This document shows, piece by piece, positions 34,560-43,376 of a DNA stretch of 51,701 nt (its first letter is position 1; every line of letters starts with the position of its first letter). A program made the position numbers and the translations under genes. The notes below the pieces were generated by a model that saw only the letters and a program-made list of their open reading frames with translations, was not told the DNA's origin and searched no databases. Source of the stretch: an uncultured Collinsella sp. (GTDB lineage: Bacteria > Actinomycetota > Coriobacteriia > Coriobacteriales > Coriobacteriaceae); assembly GCA_902462065.1 (NCBI GenBank), contig CABQAK010000011.1:1-51701 (forward strand), read 5' to 3'.

Positions 34560-35921
34560 CTAGACCGGCTTGACCTCCAGCTTTATCCCCTCGGCGCAGG
34601 AGTCGCCCAGAACATCCGAAAGGGCCCAGGTCGCATATAGCGGCAAATAGAGAACCGCTCCGTTGCGCTCAACGTTGCCTCTCGAGAAAACAATCCCGAG
34701 CCTTACGCCATATTCAGCCGTATCAAGCACATGACCGAGCGCAGCGTGCGCGTGGTAATAGGAGCCCGATTTAACCTCGATCGGAACAGCCGTCCCATCC
34801 GGTCCATCGACCACAAAGTCCACTTCACCGCGCTTTTTTGTCTGATAGTAGTAAAGCTGGCGATTTTGGGCAGTCAGCTGCTGGGCCACCACGTTTTCGT
34901 AAATGCCGCCCAGATTGGGCTCCTTGCTATCAAGATACGCCGCTTGGGCGACTCCAACGGGGTAGCGCGCCATCAACATGCCCGTATCCGATTGATATAG
35001 CTTGAACTGCGATGGCCGTGCCGTCTTGAGCAGGGGCGATTTTGGCTCGGTTACGATATCGGCTTTGAGAGCAACGCCGGCATCGACAAGCCATACAAAA
35101 TCTCGCTGATACTTCTCGTAGTGCGCCTTAGGGTCAATGGAATTGAGCACGAAGCGCTTGTTTTCGCCCTCGAGCATAATAGGGAGCTGATCGTAGATGC
35201 TCTGCACCTGAAGGGCTCGCCCGCTTGCATACTTGGAGATATCCCGCCGGTACTGTTCGTTGAGCTCTGACTGCAGCTGACGAACAGAGGCAAGGTCGCC
35301 CCGCGTGTCAAGGAAACGCTGCACGACCTCCGGCATTCCGCCGACAACGGTATAGGTCCTGAAGTTTGCCATCATCGCGTCATGAATGTAATCAGGAACG
35401 GGCCTCTCGCTGATACACGCGTCACGTATCGTTTGGCGAGCCCCCTCGCTCACCCCGATTGCCCAGCAAAACTCCTCAAAATCGAGCGGGAACATCCTAA
35501 GCTCGTGAACATACCCCACGGGATAGGACCTGACGCCCTTGAACTGAGTCCCGAGCATTGACCCCGAAAACGCCCAGCGGCACCTCCCGTCCTCAACAAG
35601 GAACTTTGCCATCGTCATGATGTCGGGGGCCTCCTGGACCTCATCGATAAACACAAGCGTTTTACCTGGTGCAATCGACTTTCCCGAAAGAAGCGTCACC
35701 CTGCTGATGAAATCATCGGCATCCCGCGCCTCGAGAAGAGCATCTTTTGCCTGGCGGTTTTCCATGAGGTTAAGCTCGATGAAGGTTGCATGGTTGGCTT
35801 TGCCAAATGCGCGAATCGAATAGCTTTTGCCAATCTGGCGAGAACCCGTAATGAACAAGGCCTTTTGCTCGGAAGACTTCAGCCAACGCTCCAGCTCTGC
35901 CGCTATTTTCCTACGCAGCAT
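34560..35921 (-). CDS. AAA ATPase with DUF4143 domain
   Basis: 453-aa protein of the ATP-binding AAA_14/DUF4143 group common in gut bacteria. Walker A GSRQIGKS (26-33), Walker B TLVFIDEVQEAPD, sensor AFSGSMLG; the C-terminal DUF4143 part has a restriction-endonuclease-like core (RGEVDFVV...PIEVKSG). The ATG at 35921 has GGGGAG 6 nt upstream. Function of the family is unsettled; it is typically a lone gene, as here. Three direct repeats lie in its upstream region. Codon use looks a little less GC-rich than neighbours, which fits an acquired gene (impression only). Confidence 0.87.
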   Translation of the reverse strand: MLRRKIAAELERWLKSSEQKALFITGSRQIGKSYSIRAFGKANHATFIELNLMENRQAKDALLEARDADDFISRVTLLSGKSIAPGKTLVFIDEVQEAPDIMTMAKFLVEDGRCRWAFSGSMLGTQFKGVRSYPVGYVHELRMFPLDFEEFCWAIGVSEGARQTIRDACISERPVPDYIHDAMMANFRTYTVVGGMPEVVQRFLDTRGDLASVRQLQSELNEQYRRDISKYASGRALQVQSIYDQLPIMLEGENKRFVLNSIDPKAHYEKYQRDFVWLVDAGVALKADIVTEPKSPLLKTARPSQFKLYQSDTGMLMARYPVGVAQAAYLDSKEPNLGGIYENVVAQQLTAQNRQLYYYQTKKRGEVDFVVDGPDGTAVPIEVKSGSYYHAHAALGHVLDTAEYGVRLGIVFSRGNVERNGAVLYLPLYATWALSDVLGDSCAEGIKLEVKPV

Positions 35922-35940
35922 AGGCTCTCCCCTCGGTGTC

Positions 35941-36028
35941 ATCGAATGAAATGCAAAGTTTTATATGCTTGATTATCGATGAAACGCAGAATTTTTAGAA
36001 CCTAAAATCGGATGATATGCAGAGATTT
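35941..36028. promoter_or_regulatory. Three ~22-bp direct repeats upstream of the DUF4143 gene
   Basis: ATCGAATGAAATGCAAAGTT (35941), ATCGATGAAACGCAGAATTT (35975) and ATCGGATGATATGCAGAGAT (36007) are spaced 34 and 32 bp apart, close to three helical turns. The first lies within the 5' end region of the ATPase gene, just before its ribosome site, so they may be operator sites on one DNA face. Confidence 0.55.
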
Positions 36029-36062
36029 GAGATTATAAGCAAAAGAAGGGGCACCACCGGCG

Positions 36063-36095
36063 AATGTGTCAAAGGGGCTGTCCCTTTGTCACATT
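36063..36095. repeat. Palindromic repeat, family 3, copy 4
   Basis: AATGTGTCAAAGGGG-c-TGTCCCTTTGTCACATT-type copy with a few unpaired positions; ends 8 nt before the stop of the minus-strand TIGR04076-type gene. Confidence 0.8.
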
Positions 36096-36103
36096 GCGCT
36101 CGA

Positions 36104-36433
36104 CTACTCGTCAACGATCTCGGCAAGCCAGACGTTCAGTGTATCGACTTCGGGGCAGCAGAACTTTGCCGTGCCGGGCTCGTTGCCAGGCACGGTTCCG
36201 CCATAGCGCAGGATATCGATATAGGGAAAGCCCACATGGCAGGCCATGGCGCACATCTTGCCGCGGTCTCGGTCGAAGTCAAAAACGTCGCCCGGCTTGT
36301 GGCCATGGTGGCAGCGGCACGCACCCAGCTGGTCCACGCAGCTCACGCGGATACGTGGACGCTTGCCACGCGGCGCGCCGAGCGGCTTGTTCTCGCCCGC
36401 AGGCTTGATGCCGCCCTCGCCAGCATTACTCAT
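36104..36433 (-). CDS. TIGR04076-type cysteine-rich protein
   Basis: 109-aa small protein. It has eight Cys in CVDQLGACRCHHGHKPGDVF, CAMACHVGFPYIDILRYGG and FCCPEVD, the pattern of the TIGR04076 family of unknown function (family assignment from memory). Cys/His spacing suggests metal or cluster binding. The ATG at 36433 overlaps the pyridoxamine kinase stop (ATGAGTAA), so the two are translationally coupled. The GHKPGDVF turn is often seen in proteins of this family. Confidence 0.78.
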   Translation of the reverse strand: MSNAGEGGIKPAGENKPLGAPRGKRPRIRVSCVDQLGACRCHHGHKPGDVFDFDRDRGKMCAMACHVGFPYIDILRYGGTVPGNEPGTAKFCCPEVDTLNVWLAEIVDE

Positions 36434-37250
36434 GGTCAACCACATCCAGGCAGGCCTCGATGGGCAGGCCGGCGGACTTGTCCTCCTGATCGGCATTGCG
36501 CTCGATAAGCTCAGCCACCACGCGCATGGCATCGGACGTCGCGCGCTGCAGGCTCCAACCGGCCATAACGCGGCCGACGAGCACTGCCGAGAACGTGTCG
36601 CCCGTGCCCGGGAAATAGACCGGAATGAGCTCAAAGGGAATCGTAAAGTACTCCCCCGCCACATGGTCGTAACCGATAACCGCGTTCGTGCCATTGACTA
36701 CGGCGCTCGTAATGACCACCGACTTGGCGCCCAGGGCACGCACGGCGTCCACAAGGACGCGGGCCTCGTCGGGCGTGATTTGCTCTGCAATGGGTGTATC
36801 GGTGAGCAGGCAGGCCTCGGTGTAGTTGGGAACCGCGTAGTCTGCGCACTCGAGCAGGTGCCTCATGAGACCGATCGTGGACTCGGGCACGCCGGCGTAG
36901 AGCTTGCCGTTGTCGCCCATGATGGGGTCGACGAACACCTTGGTGCCCTTTTGCGCGCGGCGGTGGCAAAAGTCCGAGATGATACGCGTCTCTTCCTCGG
37001 TCACGATAAAGCCGGTCGAGATGGCGTCGAACTCAAAGCCGAGCTCTTCCCAGATGGCAAGACTCTGACGCACGTACTCCGTGGTGTCGTGGATGTAGAA
37101 CTTGGGGTAGTTGAGCGTATCGGACACAAGCGCCGTCGGCAGATTGTGGATGCGGTAGCCCATATGCGACAGCACCGGCAGCATGGCGGAAAGCGCGACC
37201 TTGCCGTAGCCGCACATATCGTTGATCAGCAACAGCTGAGTGTTCTTCAT
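36426..37250 (-). CDS. Pyridoxamine/pyridoxal kinase
   Basis: 274-aa ribokinase-fold enzyme making pyridoxal or pyridoxamine 5'-phosphate. N-terminal LLINDMCGYGKVAL, DPIMGDNGKLY, the VPNYTEA segment and the anion hole with catalytic Asp PGTGDTFSAVL are typical. The PdxY/PdxK-like 'pyridoxamine kinase' type is favoured by GDNGKLY. The ATG at 37250 has GGGAG 7 nt upstream; the frame runs 55 codons further but without a ribosome site. Downstream partner is the TIGR04076-type gene with an 8-bp overlap. Confidence 0.92.
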   Translation of the reverse strand: MKNTQLLLINDMCGYGKVALSAMLPVLSHMGYRIHNLPTALVSDTLNYPKFYIHDTTEYVRQSLAIWEELGFEFDAISTGFIVTEEETRIISDFCHRRAQKGTKVFVDPIMGDNGKLYAGVPESTIGLMRHLLECADYAVPNYTEACLLTDTPIAEQITPDEARVLVDAVRALGAKSVVITSAVVNGTNAVIGYDHVAGEYFTIPFELIPVYFPGTGDTFSAVLVGRVMAGWSLQRATSDAMRVVAELIERNADQEDKSAGLPIEACLDVVDHE

Positions 37251-37430
37251 GAGGGTCTCCCTTGGGTTGGGCGCGGCGCGACGGCGCCATAGTGCGACTA
37301 AGTGTAGCGCAGGAGACGTTGTGAGCGGAGGCGAGCGGTACGAAGGGCAGATTGTTGCGGAAAGGTTTCGGAAATGGGAGGCAAATCGCGGCGGTAGCGG
37401 CACAGTAGCTGCCATCTATTTACTACTATT

Positions 37431-37586
37431 CCAAAACTATGCCGGATTACTACGATAAACCACCAGTCTCCAACCACAACGAATTGCACTCCAGCAAAAC
37501 CGCAGGTAGACAGCTTGTGATTTTCCGAAAAACAATGCCGAGGTCTGAGATTTCGAATTCATCGTAGTAATCCGGCATAGTTTTGG
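37431..37586. repeat. Structured dispersed element, family 2, copy 1
   Basis: Outer arms 37431-37456 and 37561-37586 are perfect 26-bp complements (CCAAAACTATGCCGGATTAC... ). The interior carries AAAACCGCAGGTAGACAGCT followed by TTTTCCGAAAAAC, shared with the copy at 46859. It lies upstream of the pyridoxamine kinase gene in the 690-bp divergent gap. Confidence 0.8.
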
Positions 37587-37622
37587 GCAAAGCAACTTCG
37601 GAAGGGTGTCACCGCAGCCCAG

Positions 37623-37656
37623 AATGATCCGTTTTCCTCCGTCCCCAAGGGATCAC
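37623..37656. repeat. GATCC hairpin with CCTCCGTCCCC loop
   Basis: TGATCC...GGATCA around GTTTTCCTCCGTCCCCAA. The same block, with two or three changes, is inside the M20 peptidase gene at 21815-21848. Confidence 0.65.
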
Positions 37657-37693
37657 CCAAATGCCAACCGAGGCAGCGCCGCAGATTGAGGAC

Positions 37694-37841
37694 GGACAGC
37701 GAAAACGTTCCTAAGCGAGCAAGGTGGCGTGAAAGAGGAGGGCATAGGCCTTGTGGCCATGCCCGACGATTGAACGCCAGATTGCCGCTCTGGCGGGTTT
37801 GCAGCGTCGAGCCGTTACGCGGTTTGGTAAAACCGCGTAAC
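37694..37841. repeat. Structured dispersed element, family 1, copy B2
   Basis: Like B1 but its P1 is partly broken: AAACGTTCCTAAGCG (37702-37716) against CGCTCTGGCGGGTTT has four mismatches. Inner TGGCGT/ACGCCA replaces TGACGT/ACGTCA of B1 with pairing kept, hairpin GGGCATAGGCC-TTGT-GGCCATGCCC, and end hairpin GTTACGCGGTTT (37814-37825) with AAACCGCGTAAC (37830-37841). It lies just before the marR promoter, not at a stop codon. Confidence 0.8.
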
Positions 37842-37856
37842 CACTACTTTGGTACC

Positions 37857-37919
37857 TTGACATTGATTTCTCACGCTCCTAAATTGGTTAGGCACAAAAC
37901 AATTCCACTACCTAACTAA
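37857..37919 (+). promoter_or_regulatory. Promoter and operator of the marR-ABC operon
   Basis: -35 TTGACA (37857-37862), 17-bp spacer, -10 TAAATT (37880-37885): a near-consensus promoter. TTGGTTAGG (37884-37892) and CCTAACTAA (37911-37919) form an inverted repeat over the -10 and transcript start, a likely site for the MarR protein. Confidence 0.78.
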
Positions 37920-37940
37920 AGAAAGGAGCGAAGCTTAGAT

Positions 37941-38444
37941 ATGTGTGTTGAACCACTCGTCCTTCCGCATGAGCCCGGCGGTGACCCGTCGCAACCGGTA
38001 GACATACCCGAAGCGGTCAGCGCTGAAGACAAACTCGCCAAGCGCATCCTGAGCGGCCTGGGCTTTTGCGGCCATTACATGCATTTTCATGGCGGAGGCG
38101 TGTCCGGCAAGGCGCCCATTATCTGCCTGCTGGCCAAACAGCCCGGCGGCGAGATGTCGCAGCAGGAACTCGGCATGCACTTTGACCTCAAGCCGGGGTC
38201 GCTTTCCGAAATCCTGTCCAAGCTCGAGGTCAACGGCCTCATTGAACGCAGCCGTAACCCCAAGGATCGACGGCAACTCACCATTCGCCTGACCGAAACC
38301 GGCCGGGAAAACGCCCGCATCGACCAGGCGGCCCGCATCCGCTTTAGAAAACAGGCCTTTAGCGCGCTCACCCACGACGAACGCGAGGACCTCGCCGAAA
38401 TGCTCGATAAAATCCGCGTAACCTGGGAGGAACTGGATGATTAA
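37941..38444 (+). CDS. MarR-family transcriptional regulator
   Basis: 167-aa winged-helix protein. MSQQELGMHFDLKPGSLSEI (recognition helix), LEVNGLIERSRNPKDRRQLTIRLT split as wing (DRRQ is diagnostic) and the C-terminal dimer helices are visible. AAAGGAG lies 12 nt from the ATG, a rather long spacing. Its stop overlaps the next start (ATGATTAA), so it is coupled to the ABC exporter pair. It most likely represses this operon through the inverted repeat in the promoter and responds to a compound that the exporter removes (inference). Confidence 0.9.
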   Translation: MCVEPLVLPHEPGGDPSQPVDIPEAVSAEDKLAKRILSGLGFCGHYMHFHGGGVSGKAPIICLLAKQPGGEMSQQELGMHFDLKPGSLSEILSKLEVNGLIERSRNPKDRRQLTIRLTETGRENARIDQAARIRFRKQAFSALTHDEREDLAEMLDKIRVTWEELDD

Positions 38445-40251
38445 AACCCTCATGGGCAGCATCCGCGACTATATGAAAGTCACCGTTGCCACGCCGTTGC
38501 TCGTGCTTGGCGAGGTGCTCTGCGAGATGCTGATTCCATTTATCACCGCCAACCTGATCGACGCCATCAAAGACGGCGCCACCGTAGCCGAGATGCTTCC
38601 CACTGCAGGCTTTTTGGTGCTCATCGCGCTGACGTCACTTGCTTTTGGCGCCGCGGCCGGCGTCACCTGCAGCCATGCGAGCTGCGGGTTCGCCAAGAAC
38701 CTGCGTCACGACCTGTTCTACAAGATCCAGACGTTCAGCTTTGCCAACATCGATGAGTTCTCGAGCTCCTCGCTCGTCACGCGCCTGACCACCGACATCA
38801 ACAACGTGCAGCAGGCCTTTATGATGATCATCCGTATCGCCGTGCGCGCGCCGCTGGTATTGATCTTCGCCTTTACCATGGCGTTTATCATGGGCGGCAG
38901 CGTCGCCATGGTCTACCTGGTCATCATTCCGCTGCTGGGCTTTGGACTGTTCTTTATCATCTTTAAGGTGCGCCCCATCTTCTCGCGCGTGTTCCATAAG
39001 TACGACGCCCTTAACGAGTCCGTCGAGGAAAACGTCACCGGCATGCGCGTGGTCAAGAGCTATGTGCGCGAAGACTTTGAGAAGGAGAAGTTCGCGACCG
39101 CCGCACGCGACGTCCAGATGGACTTCACCCGCGCCGAGAAGCTGCTGGCCTTTAACAACCCCATGATGAACATCTGCGTCAACGGCGCGTTTGTCGTCAT
39201 CATCTACCTGGGCTCCAAGCTCATCATCACGAGCCAGGGCACGCTGTTCGACGTGGGCCAGCTCTCCTCGATCTTTACCTATGGTTTCCAGGTCCTCATG
39301 AGCCTGATGCAGCTGTCGATGATCTTTGTCATGGTGACCATGGCCGACGAATCGGCGCACCGCATTACCGAGGTGTTGGCCGCCGAGCCCACGATCGCCG
39401 ATCCCGCCGAGCCCGTGCTCGAGGTCGCCGACGGTTCCATCGACTTTGACCACGTGAGCTTTAAGTATTCCGCGCATGCGAAGCGCCAGGCGCTCGACGA
39501 TATCGACCTGCACATTAAGAGCGGCGAGACCATCGGCATCATCGGCGGCACTGGCTCGGCCAAGTCCACGCTCGTAAACCTCATCGCCCGCCTGTACGAC
39601 GCCACCGAGGGCACCGTGCGCGTGGGCGGCACGGACGTGCGCGACTACGACCTGGACGCACTGCGCCACCAGGTCGCCATGGTGCTGCAGAAAAACGTGC
39701 TGTTTAGCGGCACCATTGCCGAGAACCTGCGCTGGGGCGATCCGAATGCCACCGACGAAGAGGTCCGCGAGGCCGCGCACCTGGCCTGCGCCGACGAGTT
39801 TGTCGATGGCTTCCCCAAGGGCTACGACACCTGGATCGAGCAGGGCGGCTCCAATGTTTCCGGCGGTCAGAAGCAGCGCCTGTGCATTGCGCGTGCCCTG
39901 CTGCGTCGCCCCAAGATCTTGATCCTGGACGACTCCACCAGCGCCGTCGACACCAAGACCGACGCCAAGATCCGCGCAGGGCTGGCAAGCTATCTGCCCA
40001 ACACGACCAAGCTCATCATCGCCCAGCGTATTAGCTCCGTGCAGGATGCCGATCGTATCATCGTCATGGAGGGTGGCCGCATCGCGCAAATCGGCAACCA
40101 TGACGAGCTACTCAAGACGAGCGAGATCTATCGCGAGACCTTTAACTCGCAAAACAAGATGTCTGCCGAAGGCGAAGGGGCCGTCGAGGCCGGCACCGAG
40201 GCATCCGCAACGCAAGCTCAGACCCAGGAAGGAGGCGAGGCACATGAGTAA
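38437..40251 (+). CDS. ABC exporter subunit 1 (degenerate ATP site)
   Basis: 604-aa half-transporter: membrane domain (about 10-310), nucleotide-binding domain (about 330-570) and an Ala/Glu-rich tail. Walker A is GGTGSAKST (370-378), signature VSGGQ (474-478). The Walker B is followed by Asp instead of Glu (ILILDDS, Asp499) and the switch is Gln530 (IIAQRI) instead of His. Those two changes mark the non-hydrolysing site of heterodimeric exporters such as TM287/288. It overlaps both neighbours (ATGATTAA with marR, ATGAGTAA with subunit 2). Confidence 0.94.
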   Translation: MIKTLMGSIRDYMKVTVATPLLVLGEVLCEMLIPFITANLIDAIKDGATVAEMLPTAGFLVLIALTSLAFGAAAGVTCSHASCGFAKNLRHDLFYKIQTFSFANIDEFSSSSLVTRLTTDINNVQQAFMMIIRIAVRAPLVLIFAFTMAFIMGGSVAMVYLVIIPLLGFGLFFIIFKVRPIFSRVFHKYDALNESVEENVTGMRVVKSYVREDFEKEKFATAARDVQMDFTRAEKLLAFNNPMMNICVNGAFVVIIYLGSKLIITSQGTLFDVGQLSSIFTYGFQVLMSLMQLSMIFVMVTMADESAHRITEVLAAEPTIADPAEPVLEVADGSIDFDHVSFKYSAHAKRQALDDIDLHIKSGETIGIIGGTGSAKSTLVNLIARLYDATEGTVRVGGTDVRDYDLDALRHQVAMVLQKNVLFSGTIAENLRWGDPNATDEEVREAAHLACADEFVDGFPKGYDTWIEQGGSNVSGGQKQRLCIARALLRRPKILILDDSTSAVDTKTDAKIRAGLASYLPNTTKLIIAQRISSVQDADRIIVMEGGRIAQIGNHDELLKTSEIYRETFNSQNKMSAEGEGAVEAGTEASATQAQTQEGGEAHE

Positions 40252-42163
40252 GGCAACGACCGCCGAGCGCGCGCTCAACCGCAAGAGCGGCACCATGTCG
40301 CGCCTCATCAAGACGCTTTTTGGCTTCTACCCCGTGCTTTTGCCCCTCGTCGTCGCCGGCGTGGTGCTCTGCGCCATCATCAACTCCATCGGCGCGACCT
40401 TCCTTCAGAGCGCCCTGCAGATTATTAGCGACTCGTGGCAGTCGGGCGATTGGGAAGTCGCGCAGCCCAAGATCGCACAGCTCGTGACCACCCTCGCCTG
40501 CATCTACGGCGTCGGCATCCTGTCCTCACTGTTCTGGAACCGCGCCATGGCCATCGTCACGCAGGGCTCGCTGGAGAAACTGCGCGAGAAGATGTTCAAC
40601 CGCATGCAGGACCTGCCGATCCGCTACTTCGACACGCACCAGCGCGGCGACATCATGAGCCACTACACCAACGACATCGATACGCTGCGCCAGATGATCA
40701 GCCAGTCGCTGCCCAACCTGCTCATGACGGTCATCGTCATCGCCACGGTGTTCTTTATCATGCTGTACTACAGCGTGTGGATGTGCCTGGTCATTGTGGC
40801 AGGCGTCGCCTTTATGACCTTTATGACCAAGCTGCTCGGCTCCAACTCCGCGCGTTTCTTTATTGCGCAGCAGACCGAACTCGGCGTGGTCGAGGGCCAT
40901 ATCGAGGAAGTCATGAACGGCCAGAAGGTCGTCAAGGCATTCTGCCACGAGTCTGCCGCCGAGGCCGATTTTGACGAGCGCAACGAAAAGCTCTTCGAGG
41001 TCTCGCAGAAGGCCAACATGTACGCCAACATCCTCATGCCCATCCTTATGAACCTGGGCAATCTGCTCTACGTGCTGGTCGCACTGGCAGGCGGCATTTT
41101 CCTGGCGCTGGGCGTGCCCAACCTGAGCATCTCGGGCATGGCGCTGTCCATCGCCGTCGTGGTGCCGTTCCTCAACATGACCAAGCAGTTCTGCGGACAG
41201 ATCGGCCAGATCTCGCAGCAGATCAACGCCGTGGTCATGGGCCTCGCCGGCGCCGACCGCATCTTTGAGCTCATCGACGAGAAGCCCGAAGCCGACGAAG
41301 GCTACGTGACGCTCGTCAACGCGCAGGTGAACCCCGATACCTGGCAGCTCGAGGAGGCCGACCACCACACCGGCATGTGGGCGTGGAAACATCCGCACCG
41401 CGCAACCGGCGAGATCGAGTACGTGCCGCTGCGCGGCGACCTCGTCATGGACAACGTCGACTTTGGCTACACGCCCGACCACGAGGTGCTGCATGGCGTG
41501 TCCGTGTTTGCCAAGCCGGGCCAGAAGGTCGCGTTTGTCGGCGCCACCGGTGCCGGTAAGACGACCATCACCAACCTCATCAACCGCTTCTACGACATCG
41601 CCGACGGCAAGATCCGCTACGACGGCATCAACGTCAACAAGATCCGCAAGGCCGATCTGCGCCGCTCGCTGGGCGTGGTACTGCAGGACGTGAACCTGTT
41701 CACCGGCACCGTGATGGATAACATCCGCTACGGCAATCTGGACGCCACCGACGAGGAGTGCATCGCGGCGGCCAAGCTCGCGGGCGCGGACGACTTTATC
41801 ACCCGCCTGCCCGACGGCTACGACACCATGCTCACCGGCAACGGCGCCCAGCTGTCGCAGGGCCAGCGCCAGTTGATCTCGATTGCACGCGCCGCCGTCG
41901 CCGATCCGCCGGCAATGATCCTGGACGAGGCCACGAGCTCCATCGACACTCGCACCGAGGCCATCGTGCAAGCGGGCATGGACAAGCTCATGGAGGGCCG
42001 CACGACGTTTGTCATCGCACACCGCCTGTCCACCGTGCGCAACTCCGACGCGATCATCTGTCTGGACCACGGCCGCATCATCGAGCGCGGCAACCACGAC
42101 GAGCTGATCGCCAAGCGCGGGTATTACTACCAGCTCTACACCGGAGCGTTTGAGCTGGAGTAG
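40244..42163 (+). CDS. ABC exporter subunit 2
   Basis: 639-aa half-transporter with an N-terminal membrane domain and a C-terminal ATPase. Walker A GATGAGKTT, Walker B MILDEATS with the catalytic Glu, and switch His (VIAHRLSTV) are normal, but the signature is LSQGQ rather than LSGGQ. This non-standard signature belongs to the same composite site as the altered Walker B and switch of subunit 1, so the pair has one active and one degenerate site. A ~50-residue insert with two Trp (DTWQLEEADHHTGMWAWKHP) precedes the ATPase domain. GGAGG is 8 nt from the ATG at 40244. Confidence 0.95.
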   Translation: MSKATTAERALNRKSGTMSRLIKTLFGFYPVLLPLVVAGVVLCAIINSIGATFLQSALQIISDSWQSGDWEVAQPKIAQLVTTLACIYGVGILSSLFWNRAMAIVTQGSLEKLREKMFNRMQDLPIRYFDTHQRGDIMSHYTNDIDTLRQMISQSLPNLLMTVIVIATVFFIMLYYSVWMCLVIVAGVAFMTFMTKLLGSNSARFFIAQQTELGVVEGHIEEVMNGQKVVKAFCHESAAEADFDERNEKLFEVSQKANMYANILMPILMNLGNLLYVLVALAGGIFLALGVPNLSISGMALSIAVVVPFLNMTKQFCGQIGQISQQINAVVMGLAGADRIFELIDEKPEADEGYVTLVNAQVNPDTWQLEEADHHTGMWAWKHPHRATGEIEYVPLRGDLVMDNVDFGYTPDHEVLHGVSVFAKPGQKVAFVGATGAGKTTITNLINRFYDIADGKIRYDGINVNKIRKADLRRSLGVVLQDVNLFTGTVMDNIRYGNLDATDEECIAAAKLAGADDFITRLPDGYDTMLTGNGAQLSQGQRQLISIARAAVADPPAMILDEATSSIDTRTEAIVQAGMDKLMEGRTTFVIAHRLSTVRNSDAIICLDHGRIIERGNHDELIAKRGYYYQLYTGAFELE

Positions 42164-42220
42164 GACCGATTACTGACGGAGGGCGATCAGCCCGTCATGT
42201 AGAACGGAATAAAAGTTTGT

Positions 42221-42255
42221 GAGGCCCTGGCCGTTTGGCCAGGGCCTCATTTTGT
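42221..42255. terminator. Bidirectional terminator
   Basis: GAGGCCCTGGCC-GTTT-GGCCAGGGCCTC followed by ATTTTGT: a perfect 12-bp stem between the convergent ABC exporter and LysR genes. Confidence 0.9.
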
Positions 42256-42264
42256 AAGGATGGG

Positions 42265-43143
42265 CTATTTGAGAAGCTGAGCCATGGCGTTGACGAATTT
42301 TTGGACTTGGAGGGTGGGCTCGAGCGGGTAGTGCAGAAAGACCGGCACCTCGCGGCCGCACAGGAACGGTACGCCCACAAAGGCCGGGTGCACCCCCGAC
42401 CACGCTCCGCAGGTGAGTACCGCATCGCCCCTTTCCTCCGCCTCGTTAAAGAGCGCGAAGTCGAAGCTGTCCACGTCGATCACATCCACGCCGCCATCGG
42501 CCAACAGGTCGATGCGCAGGCTGTCCATGGCGTCGTTGCCGTGGCGCAGTACGCGCAGGCGCATGCCCTCCAGGTCGGCAACCGTGATGCGCGTCTTGCG
42601 CGCCAGCGGGCTCGTGCGCGGCAGGTCGATATAAAACGGCACGTTGACAATGCGGAGCTTTTGGCAGGCATCGCCCCAGCGTGGGGTCGAAAAACTCGAC
42701 TGCACCACATCGACCTCGCGGCCCAAGCTGCGCATGACGGTCTCGCGCTCGTCGTAGAGATCGCTTACCGGCACGATCTCAAATCGCAGCGATGGCTCCA
42801 GCTCGTGCACACCCGTCCACATCGACAGCGTCTGGCGCCCTGGGCACATCATCGACACGCCCAGGCGCACGGCACCGCCATCGCCCGCCGCGCGTCGGGC
42901 ACGGCGCAGCGCGTCCTCGGACTGCCGCATGATCGAGCGCGCATCGTCCACCAGCAGAGCGCCGGCCGGCGTCACCCTGACGCCCGAGTGCGAGCGTTCG
43001 AACAGCGTGATGCCGAACTCGGCCTCGAAGCCCGACACCTGCTTGACGAGTGCCGGGGTCGACACGCGCAATTTTGCCGCCGCACGCGAGAAGCTTCCCA
43101 GCTCCGCGGCGGCTGATATGGCCTCAAGTCGTCGATCGTACAC
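42265..43143 (-). CDS. LysR-family transcriptional regulator
   Basis: 292-aa regulator. N-terminal helix-turn-helix (LEAISAAAELGSFSRAAAKL, then STPALVKQVSGFEAEFGITLFERS) and a C-terminal periplasmic-binding-type effector domain. The GTG at 43141-43143 is chosen because GGGAGA lies 5 nt upstream; an ATG at 43176 has no ribosome site. It is divergent from the SDR - MFS - Gfo/Idh cluster and is the obvious activator or repressor of it. The effector is unknown. Confidence 0.9.
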   Translation of the reverse strand: MYDRRLEAISAAAELGSFSRAAAKLRVSTPALVKQVSGFEAEFGITLFERSHSGVRVTPAGALLVDDARSIMRQSEDALRRARRAAGDGGAVRLGVSMMCPGRQTLSMWTGVHELEPSLRFEIVPVSDLYDERETVMRSLGREVDVVQSSFSTPRWGDACQKLRIVNVPFYIDLPRTSPLARKTRITVADLEGMRLRVLRHGNDAMDSLRIDLLADGGVDVIDVDSFDFALFNEAEERGDAVLTCGAWSGVHPAFVGVPFLCGREVPVFLHYPLEPTLQVQKFVNAMAQLLK

Positions 43144-43376
43144 GTTAATCTCCCGTTTTCGCGCCCGTGGCCACATCGTGCCGCAGGGGGTTGTTTTCGC
43201 AGGTCACGCGCTCAGTTAAGCATAAACTGCATTGCACGGTGTAAACCTACGGTTAACGCCATTCTAACAAATATGCAATTCACCTGCGCAAATGCAAAGC
43301 ATACGATAACCAGCGAAAACCACGTGGGTCGGTTAATGGGAGCGACCCACCGGGAGGCACAAGAAGGGAAGTTCCT
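43144..43376. promoter_or_regulatory. Divergent LysR / SDR-cluster control region
   Basis: TTGCACGGTGTAA (43232-43244) has T-N11-A spacing and TT-CAC/GTG-AA symmetry, a plausible LysR box. Further on, TATGC and GCATA flank about 22 bp near 43270-43305. Neither promoter could be assigned with confidence. Confidence 0.4.
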
